A DNA stretch of 64,000 bases from Halioglobus japonicus (GTDB lineage Bacteria; Pseudomonadota; Gammaproteobacteria; Pseudomonadales; Halieaceae), in contig NZ_CP019450.1 in assembly GCF_001983995.1 (NCBI RefSeq), positions 558,001-622,000 of the forward strand. The letters are read 5' to 3'. Below are positions 39,032 to 49,136 of the stretch, piece by piece. Made by a program: the position numbers and the translations under genes. Every line of letters begins with the position of its first letter. The first letter of the stretch is position 1. The notes below the pieces were generated by a model, which was given only the letters and a program-made list of their open reading frames with translations, did no database searches and was not told the DNA's origin.

Positions 39032-41155
39032 TCAATTCGCAGCCGCATGAATCAGAGGCGGCACTGTGGTGCGCGAATCCGAGGGACGCCCCTGCAAACT
39101 CTGAAGAAAGGCAATCAGCTGCCTCATGTTCTCGTCACCCATACTAGGTGATCTGGCGTATGCATAGTAGTCGATAGTGTAGAGACGATGTTGCTGCTGT
39201 ATGGCCGCCTCGATAGTCTCTGCTGAACCCCGGTGCAAGTATGGCTGCGTACGCGTTACATTTCGCAGCTGCGGCACCCTCACCCGCGCTGTTCTACCAA
39301 GGTTGTTTGCCAGATTTCGTCGAAGCCGAAGCATCGGATTTTTGGTACTCAACAGTCTGCCGCCCAGCACAGCTCCGGAGTGGCACCCTGCACATCCTTG
39401 CTCCATGAACAGTAGCAGCCCAGCAGTCGCTTCGGCAGACAGCGCCGAAGAGTCACCCTTAAGGAATCTATCGAAAGGCGAAGGGGTTATCAGCGTTTCC
39501 TGATACTCAGCTAGTGCTACCGCTATGTTGTCGAACGTTAAAGTCTCTTCTTCACCTTCAGAAAAAGCTTTCGCGAACAACTCCAAGTAGCCTGCGATCT
39601 GCCTCAATTCAGCCGCAATTGCATCACCATCTGAATTTCCCATCTCGCGAAAATTGACCAACACCCTTTTTGCCTGCGACTTCAGGGATACTGCGCTGCC
39701 GTCAAACATCAAATGATCACTAAGTGCAGCATTAAACACCGTAGGAGTATTGAAGACACCAATCTCACCATTATTACCAACCGGCAGCGTCTTGTTGTCC
39801 ACACCATAACGCCCTGTCACATCATGGCAGGTAGCGCAGGACACCTGATTAGACGCAGATAGCCTTGGATCATGGAAAAGCCTTTGCCCGAGCCTTATTC
39901 GGCTTTTTTTACCCGCATCTTGTGATACTGGCAATTCCAGTGGAGAGAAGATCAAACTGGCGAGCGCTTGAACGTCAGATTGTCGTTTTGCTGGCGATGG
40001 CATGTGCCTGGTCGTGCCCATCCTATCAAGACGCCCATTCAGGAAGTGAGCCTGCCAGAGATCACCGTCACCAGAGACGGCTAAATGAGACGGACTGGAT
40101 TTCGTTTCCAGGCTATTGGTTGCAGCGTCAGCATAGGCCATGACGGCGAGCGGTTCGCGACTGCTCTGGTCAAAAGTTAGAAGCCTAGAGTTACCTGAAT
40201 CTACAACATGCACTTCACCATCTGGCCCAACAGCAACCCCCATGGGCCCTCGTATCGGCCGGCCTTCAAAGCGTCGGCTGGCATCCAGCCAAATAACACT
40301 GTCACTTTCGGAAACCCCCAATCGATAAACCACGGAGGCGTCGTAATCACTTACATACAGCGCTCCACCTGGCGCTGCCGCTAGCTCATACGATGAATAG
40401 TGGCTGAGGCGCCTGGCTCTTGTCATGGGCGATAAGGACGCCGCGGGAGAAGGCAGTAACACCGGGCGCACCATACCAGCATTGATCTGCAAAGCTAGCA
40501 GGGAACCACGGATTGAGTCGCCGATAATCAGTCTGCCGCCAGGCATATATGCGATTGACTTGGGATGCTTAAGGCTAACCTCCAGACCTGCTCCCGCACG
40601 CCGATCTGAAGCTGTTTCGCCAGACCCAGCCACCGTGCTGATAGTGCCATCGAGTAAATTAACGGCCCTGACGCGATGATTATAGCTATCCGAGATGAAT
40701 AGGTAATTTCCGCCAATGGCCACATCGAAAGGCCCATTCAATCTAGCCTCGAGCGCGCTGCCACCATCCCCGGAAAATCCCTGCTGCCCATCACCAGCGA
40801 CTGTCGACACAGTCCCGGTTATCGCATCAACTCGACAAACCCTGTGGTTAAAGTGGTCGGCAAAGAAAAGGTTTCCACGCCCATCGAACGCCATTCCGGC
40901 CGGCCCATTCAGAATCGCATATTCAGCGGGAGAGTCATCAAGGCCCGGACCATCAACGCCCTGCCCAATCACCTCTGGCAACGCGTTCGCGCCACCCATC
41001 GTCGATAGCAGCGCCAGGACAAGCAACGTTGCAAGAAGGTCTCTCGCAACAAGGACCGATAGATAGCTGCGACTTTTCCTCTGTAAATACTTGGCAAGAC
41101 CAACCACGCCTGGTGCTGGCGGTGTGACGAGGTGCCACCTGTTCCTAAGAATCAC
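39032..41155 (-). CDS. NHL-repeat / di-heme cytochrome c peroxidase fusion
   Basis: A 707-residue exported protein. A hydrophobic segment near 40-57 (LLATLLVLALLSTMGGANA) is the likely signal or anchor; the start at 41155 may be too long. Residues about 60-380 contain NHL-type beta-propeller repeats (LNGPAGMAFDGRGNLFFADHFNHRVCRVD, LNGPFDVAIGGNYLFISDSYNHRVRAV, GPMGVAVGPDGEVHVVDSGNSRL). Residues about 410-695 are a MauG/cytochrome c peroxidase domain with two CxxCH heme sites, CATCHD at 440 and CAGCHS at 588, and the LFHDPRLSASNQVSC opening. The fusion of the two is unusual. Substrate unknown; di-heme enzymes of this type reduce peroxide or oxidise protein side chains. Confidence 0.85.
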   Translation of the reverse strand: MILRNRWHLVTPPAPGVVGLAKYLQRKSRSYLSVLVARDLLATLLVLALLSTMGGANALPEVIGQGVDGPGLDDSPAEYAILNGPAGMAFDGRGNLFFADHFNHRVCRVDAITGTVSTVAGDGQQGFSGDGGSALEARLNGPFDVAIGGNYLFISDSYNHRVRAVNLLDGTISTVAGSGETASDRRAGAGLEVSLKHPKSIAYMPGGRLIIGDSIRGSLLALQINAGMVRPVLLPSPAASLSPMTRARRLSHYSSYELAAAPGGALYVSDYDASVVYRLGVSESDSVIWLDASRRFEGRPIRGPMGVAVGPDGEVHVVDSGNSRLLTFDQSSREPLAVMAYADAATNSLETKSSPSHLAVSGDGDLWQAHFLNGRLDRMGTTRHMPSPAKRQSDVQALASLIFSPLELPVSQDAGKKSRIRLGQRLFHDPRLSASNQVSCATCHDVTGRYGVDNKTLPVGNNGEIGVFNTPTVFNAALSDHLMFDGSAVSLKSQAKRVLVNFREMGNSDGDAIAAELRQIAGYLELFAKAFSEGEEETLTFDNIAVALAEYQETLITPSPFDRFLKGDSSALSAEATAGLLLFMEQGCAGCHSGAVLGGRLLSTKNPMLRLRRNLANNLGRTARVRVPQLRNVTRTQPYLHRGSAETIEAAIQQQHRLYTIDYYAYARSPSMGDENMRQLIAFLQSLQGRPSDSRTTVPPLIHAAAN

Positions 41156-41246
41156 CCCGGACCCTATGCTGTTAAGGAATTCACTGAGAGGAGAGCGGGC
41201 CTGCTACTGCCTACGAACAGGCCCGCCAACACCTTCAATGCTTCGC

Positions 41247-43507
41247 TCAGAGTTTCTCTGTTACTTCTACGGTTGCCACGCCGCCCAGAGATGATCTGAT
41301 CGTCACTGTCTCCGGTACATTACTTGCACCTATATTTCTAATCACCAACTTCCAGCGGTTCTCCTTGTTGCCGTGCGGACCCATATCACCGTAACCATCG
41401 ACGCTCAGCGTAATGCCATCTGCGGGATTACCAGCGGAACTCGACGCAATAATCGTCAGCTTGTCTTTGTTGACGATATATTTCACCCAGTTACCTGTTA
41501 CAGTATCCACCTCAGGTGCTGCACTGACTGTAACAACACGTGCCGTGCTGGATGAATTACCGGCGCTATCAACCACACTGTAGGTCAAAACGTATTCACC
41601 CGCGAGACTGGTGTCCACTGCACCAGCTATCGTGATCGCGTCGGTTAGATTACCGTCTACGTCATCAGTTGCTGATGCTCCTGGCTCGCTGTAAGCGGCT
41701 CCATAATCCAGTGTCATGGCACTAGGGCCGTTAAGAACAATAACCGGCGGCGTCACATCAGGCGCCTGCCCTACGGAGAAGCTGGCAGAATCGCCGTAGA
41801 AATCCCAGCTATCATCTGAAAACAAAATCGCCGTATAGTCGCCTTCGGGCAACGAATCAAAGGACTCACTACCTTCACTGCCGTTTGTGTAGGCCCAAGC
41901 GAGATAGTTGTTATGTGAACTGCCGCTTTCAGGCTCCTCACCTGCCTCGTAAATGCCGATCCAGTCGCGGTTGCTGCCAGTACCTTCTGTGTAGGCAATG
42001 ACGATTTCCTCGCCCGGAGCAAAAACAGGCGAAGCCGGGATCAATGTCAGTCCCGGCTCAGGTAGCACGGTCACCAGACGACTGACTGTTGCAGTGTTAC
42101 CCGCAGCATCGTTGACAGAGTACACCAGGAAATAATTCCCAGATACGTCGCTATCAACAACGCCCTCTACCTGAATCTGGCCCGTCAGATCGCCATCATC
42201 GTTATCAAAAGCGGTGGCGCCGGGATCTTCAAAAGTAGCACCAAAGTCAATTTCCAGATCCGCCGCTCCGATCAGGTTGATCGAGGGCGGCACTAGATCG
42301 ACGTATTCACTCACGGTAACTGTGCGGGAAGCAGTGGCGGAATTGCCTGCCTCGTCGCTGACCAGGTAAGACACCGTGTACGTGCCAAGCACTGACGTAT
42401 CTACGCCACTCATCACTTGTATCGAATCGGAAATATCACCGTCCCGATCGTCAAAAGCCGCAGCGCCAGGATCGTCGTAGATCGAGAACTGCATGACCCC
42501 GATACTTGCAGGCCCGTTGAGCACAAGCGTTGGTGGCACTTCATCGGGACCATGACCATGCGGGGCTCCCCACCCGGCCGGCGGCCACTGTAAGCAGCGA
42601 TTTGGATCCTGATTTTCTGGGTTCAAGAATCCGCCAGCACCGCCCTCAGGGCCGCCGTACTGTGCGGATATACCTTCGTCTGCAAATGCGAAGTAAAGAT
42701 ACTCAGTGTCCAAATCGTAACCATGATCAATGGCTGCCTGAGTCAGTTCGCCGTTCTCATCTAGCCAGGCCACCCCGTTCTGGTCGAGAAATGGAGCGTC
42801 TACATGCGTATAACTTCCATTGGTTCCAGCAAGGCAGGATCCGGTCTCCACGCTGGTGTCGCCAAGGCGACGGCCCATACGTGCATTGCAACCCACGCTC
42901 ACATCATTTTCGCCATCCCAGTTGCCGGCGACCGAATCACGTCCCATGACCTCGTGTACTGAGGCGTCCCATGGGATGAGGTGGCCATCTTCGTCAACAG
43001 CAAAATGGCCACCAAGCATATGCACCATGATGTACCAGTCGCCACCATCCTCAGGAATCATGTCGATGTAGCCTTTGTACCAGTCCGCAGCGTAGCTGCC
43101 CGGCCCGGCCAATTGGCTATCGATAGTGACTTTTCGTTATAGGGCGCGGTCAGTGGGTTATTGGGCGTTTCGTTATCATAAGCCCAGCATACAGTTGAGT
43201 GACCGACATCAACGCTACCCTCAAGATAGCCGTTGCTCGTGGAGTATAGGTGTGCATGGTGCGCATAGTAGCGCTGCTCACCCAGATCAATATCTACAGT
43301 AATCAGGCTGTTCTGACTCGTGATGGTCGCCGTGCCATTCGCCAGCGGATCACCATGGGGCACCCAACCTGGTTTGATACTATTGGGCGCGCCACAAATA
43401 GGCACGGTCCATTGACCATCCGCAGCAGAGACGACCTGCGTGGTCAGCGAAAGCATCACTGCCAGCGGCATCAGTACTGAAGTGTAAAAGCAGTTTTTCC
43501 CAGACAT
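41247..43507 (-). CDS. Secreted protein with three DUF5011 Ig-like domains, one frameshift
   Basis: Two frames join into one protein of about 750 residues once a single A is added to the run at 43131-43134, which reads YNEKVTIDSQLAGPGSYAADW. The start at 43507 (MSGKNCFYTSVLMPLAVML) has GGAGG eight bases upstream and a signal peptide ending VVSA. The N-terminal third is an unrecognised domain with HHAHLYSTSNGYLEG and DWYIMVHMLGGHFAVDEDGH. Then three DUF5011 repeats appear (PSINLIGAADLEIDFGATFEDPGATAFD and two like it), with a CalX-like insert between the second and third. The protein is acidic and likely exposed at the surface. It ends without a sorting signal. Confidence 0.78.
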
Positions 43508-43630
43508 CGGCATTACCTCCCCCAGAGATTGCAATCGGCACCGACAGCGCCGATCAGACGTCAACTTTTTATACGCCAGCACTTCCCTATCGACGCGCAC
43601 CATGTCCCGACACCGCGTCGCAGGAATCAC

Positions 43631-43948
43631 TGATATGCCATTTTTAGAACGTTGACAGGCATCCGCTCAATCCAGCGTGCACGATAGGAAAAACTATTGC
43701 CGAGGCCGATGTGCAGGGATGATCGCGACTACTCAGTGCTTAGTCCGGTACGACTTTCCGCTACTTGATCCACCTCGCCAGGCTACGCGCAGAACTGCCG
43801 ACACGAAGACACCGCTCGGAACCGCATGTTAGCGACATTTCGAAAGCAGATGGCCGCAGATCAACGCTGATCGCTCCATCCTTCTACCAATTACCTTTGA
43901 CGATATTGCCAAGTTAACTACCTACAATTGATAGAATCGGCTGATGAA
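43631..43948. other. Non-coding stretch upstream of the Ig-like protein gene
   Basis: About 320 bases with no convincing gene or motif on either strand. The promoter of the leftward Ig-like gene should lie at its left end. Confidence 0.3.
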
Positions 43949-44060
43949 CACCTATAGGCGTCACCGATTCCCTCCTGACTGCTCTCCTACGCCGTCTGGC
44001 TCTACTACTTGCCCAAGCATCGCGCCCATTTTGAGACCATTTGCGACCAAAACAGCGTAA
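43949..44060 (+). pseudogene. Remnant of an IS6-family transposase N-terminus
   Basis: One frame reads YRRHRFPPDC and the next frame LLSYAVWLYYLPKHRAHFET. Together these resemble the opening of IS6/IS26-type DDE transposases (YRRHRFPPEIISHAVWLY). A frameshift lies between the two halves and the catalytic domain is absent. It shows a past insertion in this gap. Confidence 0.5.
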
Positions 44061-44218
44061 AAAGTTCACCAGGGACGTTATAGAGATTATGCGCTGAAGG
44101 TCGGATTAGACCGGAGTCGGGATATCAGCTTGTCAATAGATGACCATCCCTGGCCTCGGCAAACTGTCGCACTCCTGTGGCAGACACAGCCGCCGCACCA
44201 CCTACTTCCTGTAACTAG

Positions 44219-44250
44219 AAAAGGGGCGCCGCTCCGCAACAGCGCCCCTG
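44219..44250 (-). terminator. Terminator of the UrcA gene
   Basis: On the leftward strand the eight-base stem AGGGGCGC and GCGCCCCT flanks a twelve-base loop and is followed by TTTTC, about 40 bases after the UrcA stop. This is a good intrinsic terminator. Confidence 0.65.
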
Positions 44251-44288
44251 GTGACCCCCACCAGGGGTAGCAGGGGTCAGGACTGGTA

Positions 44289-44633
44289 TTAGTCGATAGC
44301 AGCAACCTGGTCAGCACCGATCTGGCTCATCGCTGCATCGACGGCATTGTCGAGACACTCACGGCTGTCCGCGACGCCAGCCAGGCCGCCGGCGCGGTGG
44401 TAATCCATGGGGCCACACACATCTTCGGCCGCTTCGCGAATACGGTTCTCAACCGCCAGGCGACCTTCTTCAGTAGCGAGTTCGGCGCGGGTGAAGGATA
44501 CGCTCTTGCTGGGCACCTGGGATGCCTCGACCAGAGTCTCGTCGATGTTCTCGGCGGCGACGTTGAATGACAGGCCCGCAGTCACGGCAATGGCGGCAGC
44601 GGACAGAATGTTTTTAGTAACGATACGGTTCAT
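44289..44633 (-). CDS. UrcA family exported protein
   Basis: A 114-residue small exported protein: signal peptide (LSAAAIAVTAGLSFNVAAE), then a helical domain with SVSFTRAELATEEGRLAVENRIREAAEDVCG and a second cysteine in DSRECLDNAVDAAM, the pattern of the UrcA family. Function is not known; such genes often sit near TonB receptors, as here, where a receptor is divergent 280 bases away. A terminator follows it. Confidence 0.82.
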   Translation of the reverse strand: MNRIVTKNILSAAAIAVTAGLSFNVAAENIDETLVEASQVPSKSVSFTRAELATEEGRLAVENRIREAAEDVCGPMDYHRAGGLAGVADSRECLDNAVDAAMSQIGADQVAAID

Positions 44634-44914
44634 GGCGTTTCTCCCTACAGGCCCAATGGCCTTTCTTCTTGAACCAACCCAGACCCGTTCTGCGTTGGTG
44701 TTGGGAACTAAGTTAGGAGGAAAAGCCGGAGAGAAAAACCGTGTTTCGCCGAACCGCGGGGGTTACAGGACGAGTTGCAGGCTGGCTGAGATGAATTGCA
44801 GCGACGAAAGCGACGGGGGATCTACTTAATAAAAGTGTAATGTATAAAACAGGCATGTCTTAGTTAAGATAGTCATATACACGCACCCCAAAAATACGAA
44901 TAAAGGGTTCTGTA

Positions 44915-47419
44915 ATGCATAAGGTTCGCTCAACTGCTACAACCGTCTCACTGGCCGTGGCTGCTAGCACCGCCGCCGTCATTCCCCTTAGCGCCCAGGC
45001 GCAAATGGTCCTCGAAGAAGTGATTGTCACCGCCCGAAAACGGGAAGAATCGCTGCAGGAAACACCAATCGCCGTCACTGCCTTGTCCGCCAGGGCCATG
45101 GAAGAACTCGGTGTGCGCGATATTTCCGATCTGCGTAAGGTCGCGCCAAATGTCGATGTCTATGACGGCAATGGATCAACGGGCACCGGCAGCATCTACA
45201 TCCGCGGCATTGGCGCGCGCAATGAAGGGGTGAATTTTGATTCCGGGGTGGGAATTTACCTGGATGGAATCTATGTCTCGCGGACCTCCGGCGCGGTGCT
45301 GGACAATGTTGACCTGCAATCGGTGCAAGTATTACGCGGACCACAAGGAACTCTATTTGGAAAAAACACGACGGGTGGCGCTGTGCTCTATACCACCAAT
45401 AAGCCCACGGAGGAGTTGTCTGGCCACGCAGAACTGATGGCAGGCAACTATGATCAGTTCACTGCCAAGCTTACCGGCAACCTGCCGTTAATCGGCGACA
45501 CCCTGCTATCGCGATTCTCGATTTACAGCAATAGCCGGGACGGCTACGTCACCAATCGCGCCAACGGCAACCCCGACATTACCGACGGCCAGGAATTCAA
45601 CGATATTGATCGCAAAGGTGCCCAGGCCCAGCTGCGCTACAACGCCAGCGACAACCTCGTCTTTGACCTCAACTACATGTACTCGGAAACTGACCAGTCT
45701 GCCCGCGGCATGGACTGCGAGGTGGTGGATTCTGTTCCCGGGTCGGGCTGGCAGGCGGACCTGCAAAACTCCTTCATCATCGTCCCCTCCACCGGCCAGA
45801 CCATTCAGGAGTGGTGTGCAGAGAACAACAGCCTGGGCATTGATAACGTCCAGGCCGACCTGGACCGTCCCGGTTATCGCGCGGAGACCAATACTCTGGG
45901 CCTGACCGTCGACTGGGAGTTCGAAGATCACAGTTTCAAGAGCATCACCGCCTGGCGGAAAACCGAATCCGGGTTCTCCCAGGAGATCGATGCCATTGGC
46001 ATACCGGTGCTGGTGCGCACCAACTACGACGAGCCGTTTGCCGACGACTACATCACCGACGCCTACAGCCAGGAGTTCCAATTCTCCGGCTCAGTCTTTG
46101 ACGACTCGCTTGAGTACGTGGTGGGTTTGTACGGGTTCTGGGAAGATTCCGACTCGGGTCCGCGGGTAGAGCCCTCGGGCCCGTTCTTCGGTGCACTGTT
46201 TATTCCCAATGTGGCCTACTACACGGCATCGCACACCAGCCTGACCTCCAAGAACACGGCGTGGTCGGCCTTTGGCCAGGCGGACTGGAGTTTTCACGAT
46301 GACTGGCGCCTCACGCTGGGCCTGCGATATACCGAAGAGGAGAGGGAGCTTACCCGTTCTTTCCGGGTAGCGGATATCTCTCAGATCGCTACGACCGGAG
46401 ACGCCAGCAACATTGTGTCCGAGCAGTTTGTGCTGTTCCCCAGCGGCCCCGAAACCTTTAACCCCAATCACGGTTACGTTGTTCCGGACGACCCGCTGGC
46501 AGATCAGGAGGATAAGGTCGACGACTCGGCCGTTACCCCAATGGCCAGCCTGCAATATAGCTTTGGTGAATCTGGCTTCATCTCCGGGGGGTCGGCGTAC
46601 CTGTCGGCAACCAATGGCTTCCTGTCAGGCGGCATCAGCGACACCCTGGATATTGAGACCGGACTGATGGAACGATACGACCCCGAGGAAGTATGGAACT
46701 ATGAGCTGGGCCTGAAGATCGACACACTGGACCGTCAGCTGCGCATCAATATGGCGCTGTTCTACACCGACTATGAGGACCGCCAGCTCACCACGGTAAA
46801 GATTAACCCTGTTGATGGACGCATTGCCGGGTCCCTGATTAACGCTGAGTCGTCTCGCATCGCGGGCGTTGAATTCGAAACCATGTACCTGCCCACCGAA
46901 AATCTGCAGATCATGGCCAACATTACTTTCAATGACGGCGAAATCAAGGAGTACAACGATGACCGGATTCTCTCGATCCCGGAGGGCGGGGCACCGGCTG
47001 AATGCGATGTGGTCACCGTGGGTACCGGTGATGTAATGACCTGCCCGGTCGACCGCTCCGACGAAAACCTGCCGCGCCTGCCAGAGGCGATCTACTATCT
47101 CGCTGCCCAGTACACCTGGGATACCAGCATCGGCGACATTGTCGCTATGGGCGCCTGGTCTTATCGGCAGGATGTGGATAACTGCTTCGACCGCAGCAGC
47201 TGCCTGTCAGGGCTTTACCTCAACGACCAGGAAGACTTTTCCGCACGCCTCACCTGGCTCTCCAACGATGAGAACATGCGCCTCACCGCCTTCGGTACCA
47301 ACCTCACGGATGAGCGCTATATCGTCGGTGGTGTACCGTTGGTAGATGTCACCCAGACCGCCGGGGTGGTATACAGCCCGCCGCGCATGTACGGGCTGGA
47401 GTTCGCTTACTCGTTCTGA
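44915..47419 (+). CDS. TonB-dependent outer membrane receptor
   Basis: A 834-residue outer-membrane receptor. It has a signal peptide (to SAQA), a TonB box region LEEVIVTARKREESLQETPIAVTALS, a plug domain (SDLRKVAPNVDVY, YIRGIGARNEGVNF, VQVLRGPQGTLFGKNTTGGAV) and a 22-strand barrel ending YGLEFAYSF with a terminal aromatic. The opening VTARKREESLQ is shared by large marine receptor families for diverse substrates, so no ligand is assigned. It abuts the reductase gene: its TGA at 47417-47419 is next to the stop of that convergent gene. Upstream, 44826-44914 is AT-rich and likely its promoter. Confidence 0.93.
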   Translation: MHKVRSTATTVSLAVAASTAAVIPLSAQAQMVLEEVIVTARKREESLQETPIAVTALSARAMEELGVRDISDLRKVAPNVDVYDGNGSTGTGSIYIRGIGARNEGVNFDSGVGIYLDGIYVSRTSGAVLDNVDLQSVQVLRGPQGTLFGKNTTGGAVLYTTNKPTEELSGHAELMAGNYDQFTAKLTGNLPLIGDTLLSRFSIYSNSRDGYVTNRANGNPDITDGQEFNDIDRKGAQAQLRYNASDNLVFDLNYMYSETDQSARGMDCEVVDSVPGSGWQADLQNSFIIVPSTGQTIQEWCAENNSLGIDNVQADLDRPGYRAETNTLGLTVDWEFEDHSFKSITAWRKTESGFSQEIDAIGIPVLVRTNYDEPFADDYITDAYSQEFQFSGSVFDDSLEYVVGLYGFWEDSDSGPRVEPSGPFFGALFIPNVAYYTASHTSLTSKNTAWSAFGQADWSFHDDWRLTLGLRYTEEERELTRSFRVADISQIATTGDASNIVSEQFVLFPSGPETFNPNHGYVVPDDPLADQEDKVDDSAVTPMASLQYSFGESGFISGGSAYLSATNGFLSGGISDTLDIETGLMERYDPEEVWNYELGLKIDTLDRQLRINMALFYTDYEDRQLTTVKINPVDGRIAGSLINAESSRIAGVEFETMYLPTENLQIMANITFNDGEIKEYNDDRILSIPEGGAPAECDVVTVGTGDVMTCPVDRSDENLPRLPEAIYYLAAQYTWDTSIGDIVAMGAWSYRQDVDNCFDRSSCLSGLYLNDQEDFSARLTWLSNDENMRLTAFGTNLTDERYIVGGVPLVDVTQTAGVVYSPPRMYGLEFAYSF

Positions 47420-48493
47420 TCAGGCGCGCATCTGGGCCGCGCCGTCCATGGACGGCAGGTCCAGGGTGGACAGCACACCTGTGCGCGCCGCTCGCACCGC
47501 CTCGATGGCGTTAACGACCCGGCATGCCGCCGTGGCATTGCCGCCACCCGCAGCGCCGGGCTCTACCGGATCCTCACCATGCACCGACAGGGTCACGCAG
47601 GGCGAGCCCTTGATAATGACCTGGTGCACACCCTGGCCCTCGGGCGGGTAGGGCCAGTCTGGCGCGCAGTCTTCATCTATACGGGTAACATGCTCCACCA
47701 CAAACCGTTGTTGCCCCCCGCACAGCGCTGCCACTTCAAAACGGAACGCCCCCTGAGTGCCGGCTTCAAACAGACCCATTTGTTCAACATGAACATCTTT
47801 TTCCAGCGGACGCCGTTCCACGTGGGTAACAACTTCATCGACCGTCTGGCCAAGACCCTCGGCAACCACACGGACCATGCCCTCCCAAACCAGCCGCAGC
47901 GAGAAATCCAGCAGCATGGGCGGTGTCTCATCCATGGAGGTACCAAAACCAATCACATCCCGGACCACTTCAGGCTGGTCGTAGAGCGCGTAATTGAAGA
48001 TTTCCCGGGTGCGAATCTCTTCAATATCTGACGACATGGCACTGGCAAACAAGGGCAGGGCGTCCATCACCCAACCCGGATCAATGCCCGACACAAACAG
48101 CGAGCTATTACCCGCCTGACAGGCCTGCTCAATCATGTCCACCAATTCAGCCGGGGCCGCCGGCGGATAGAGCAGGGGATGGAACGAAGTACTTACTACA
48201 TCAATGCCGTTGCCAAGGCAGTCAAGTAAGTCCGCAAGCGCAGCCTCAGGGCGAATATCAGCGGTAGCGGTATAGACGACCGCGTCTACACCAGCGTCGC
48301 GAAGGGCCGGCCAGTCATTGGTCGCCAGCACGCCGACAGTTTCGATACCGGCAATGGTGCCCGCATCTTGCCCGACCTTGCTTTCACTGGCGACAACTAC
48401 GCCCACCAGGTCGAGATTGGCATGACTGTGTACTGCACGAATAGCGGGGCGGCCGACATTACCGGTGCCCCAGACAACAACGCGTGTTTTCAT
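47420..48493 (-). CDS. NAD(P)-dependent dihydrodipicolinate reductase-like dehydrogenase
   Basis: A 357-residue cytosolic protein from ATG 48493 (MKTRVVVWGTGNVGRPAIRAV), whose Rossmann glycine motif is GTGNVG. It has TSFHPLLYPPAAP and VSGIDPGWVMDALPLF. These features fit the DapB-N-like/amine dehydrogenase family common in actinobacteria and marine proteobacteria, not true DapB, which is shorter. The substrate is unknown. It shares an exact end-to-end junction with the TonB receptor, which may mean related substrates, but this is only proximity. Confidence 0.8.
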   Translation of the reverse strand: MKTRVVVWGTGNVGRPAIRAVHSHANLDLVGVVVASESKVGQDAGTIAGIETVGVLATNDWPALRDAGVDAVVYTATADIRPEAALADLLDCLGNGIDVVSTSFHPLLYPPAAPAELVDMIEQACQAGNSSLFVSGIDPGWVMDALPLFASAMSSDIEEIRTREIFNYALYDQPEVVRDVIGFGTSMDETPPMLLDFSLRLVWEGMVRVVAEGLGQTVDEVVTHVERRPLEKDVHVEQMGLFEAGTQGAFRFEVAALCGGQQRFVVEHVTRIDEDCAPDWPYPPEGQGVHQVIIKGSPCVTLSVHGEDPVEPGAAGGGNATAACRVVNAIEAVRAARTGVLSTLDLPSMDGAAQMRA

Positions 48494-48587
48494 TATGTTG
48501 CGTTCCTTGTGGGTATTGAAGCGAGTACGCAGCAAATGCTCCCGGCAGATTGCTGCTGGGTGGTTTTTGCAACGCACAGCAAACAGC

Positions 48588-48706
48588 GTAGCCGTTCAGG
48601 CCGCGTTTGCTATCGAGATGTAGCGGATTGAGTAAAAGGAATCGCCGCTGGCTTAAAAAGTTATTCAGCCCGCCAAGTGGCAATAGCTACTCGGGGCGAT
48701 TCAATA
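48588..48706. repeat. 119-bp dispersed direct repeat, copy A
   Basis: About 119 bases that recur at 50200-50318 with roughly 13 differences (near 89 percent identity by eye). On the leftward strand it reads into a frame IESPRVAIATWRAE and a stop, then a conserved non-coding tail. Copy A is joined to a VOC gene scrap. Confidence 0.8.
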
Positions 48707-48710
48707 AGAC

Positions 48711-48811
48711 TCGGCGCTGTAGATAAGCTCGTAGCTGTGGTTTTAGATCTCCAGAATACTCCCAAAGGGATCTTCCATGTAGATCACGCGATAGGGCTTC
48801 TAACCCGGATA
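48711..48811 (-). pseudogene. C-terminal remnant of a VOC/glyoxalase-family gene
   Basis: The leftward frame reads YYYPG, a TAG stop, KPYRVIYMEDPFGSILEI, a TAA stop and NHSYELIYSAE. The block PYRVIYMEDPFGSILEI is the typical closing strand of VOC-fold proteins with the metal-ligand Glu. Two stops and loss of the N-terminal part make it a pseudogene. It is not a copy of the VOC lipoprotein at 31834. Confidence 0.6.
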
Positions 48812-48840
48812 GTAATAGCGAGGCTTGGCCATACGCTTTC

Positions 48841-49020
48841 TTCCCGCCTACGCCCACCACCTTCGGTGTTCTGTTCCAGCAAGGCCTGTCGCTCTAGGCA
48901 GAGACCTACGCGCTGACTGATCAGCTGAACCAAGTCCTCCAGCTCGTTTTTATCCTGTGCTTTGACGCGATGGAATCGAGGGGCCTGCGACCGCAATAGA
49001 CGTCTACGCCATCTAGAAAT
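48841..49020 (-). pseudogene. Internal fragment of an IS91-like transposase
   Basis: The leftward frame contains RWRRRLLRSQAPRFHRVKAQDKNELEDLVQLISQRV and then GLCLERQALLEQ. This is similar in layout to the region of IS91-family transposases before the catalytic part, where a TISERI..LERQGLL helix is usual. No catalytic motif is present. It lies between the VOC scrap and the exported-protein gene. Confidence 0.45.
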
Positions 49021-49136
49021 AAGATTCCCCAGCGCTGTTAACGGAGCTAAGGGATGTTGCATTGAGCGATTTGCCAGAGCTGAACTCCCAGGTAATAATT
49101 CACTCACCAAGGGACAAATACCAAGAAGATCAATCC

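Noticed and set aside
47815..47830. GTTCCACGTGGGTAAC, resembling parS
   Set aside because: The right half is mismatched and it lies within the reductase gene far from the origin-proximal cluster; one half-site is not enough.
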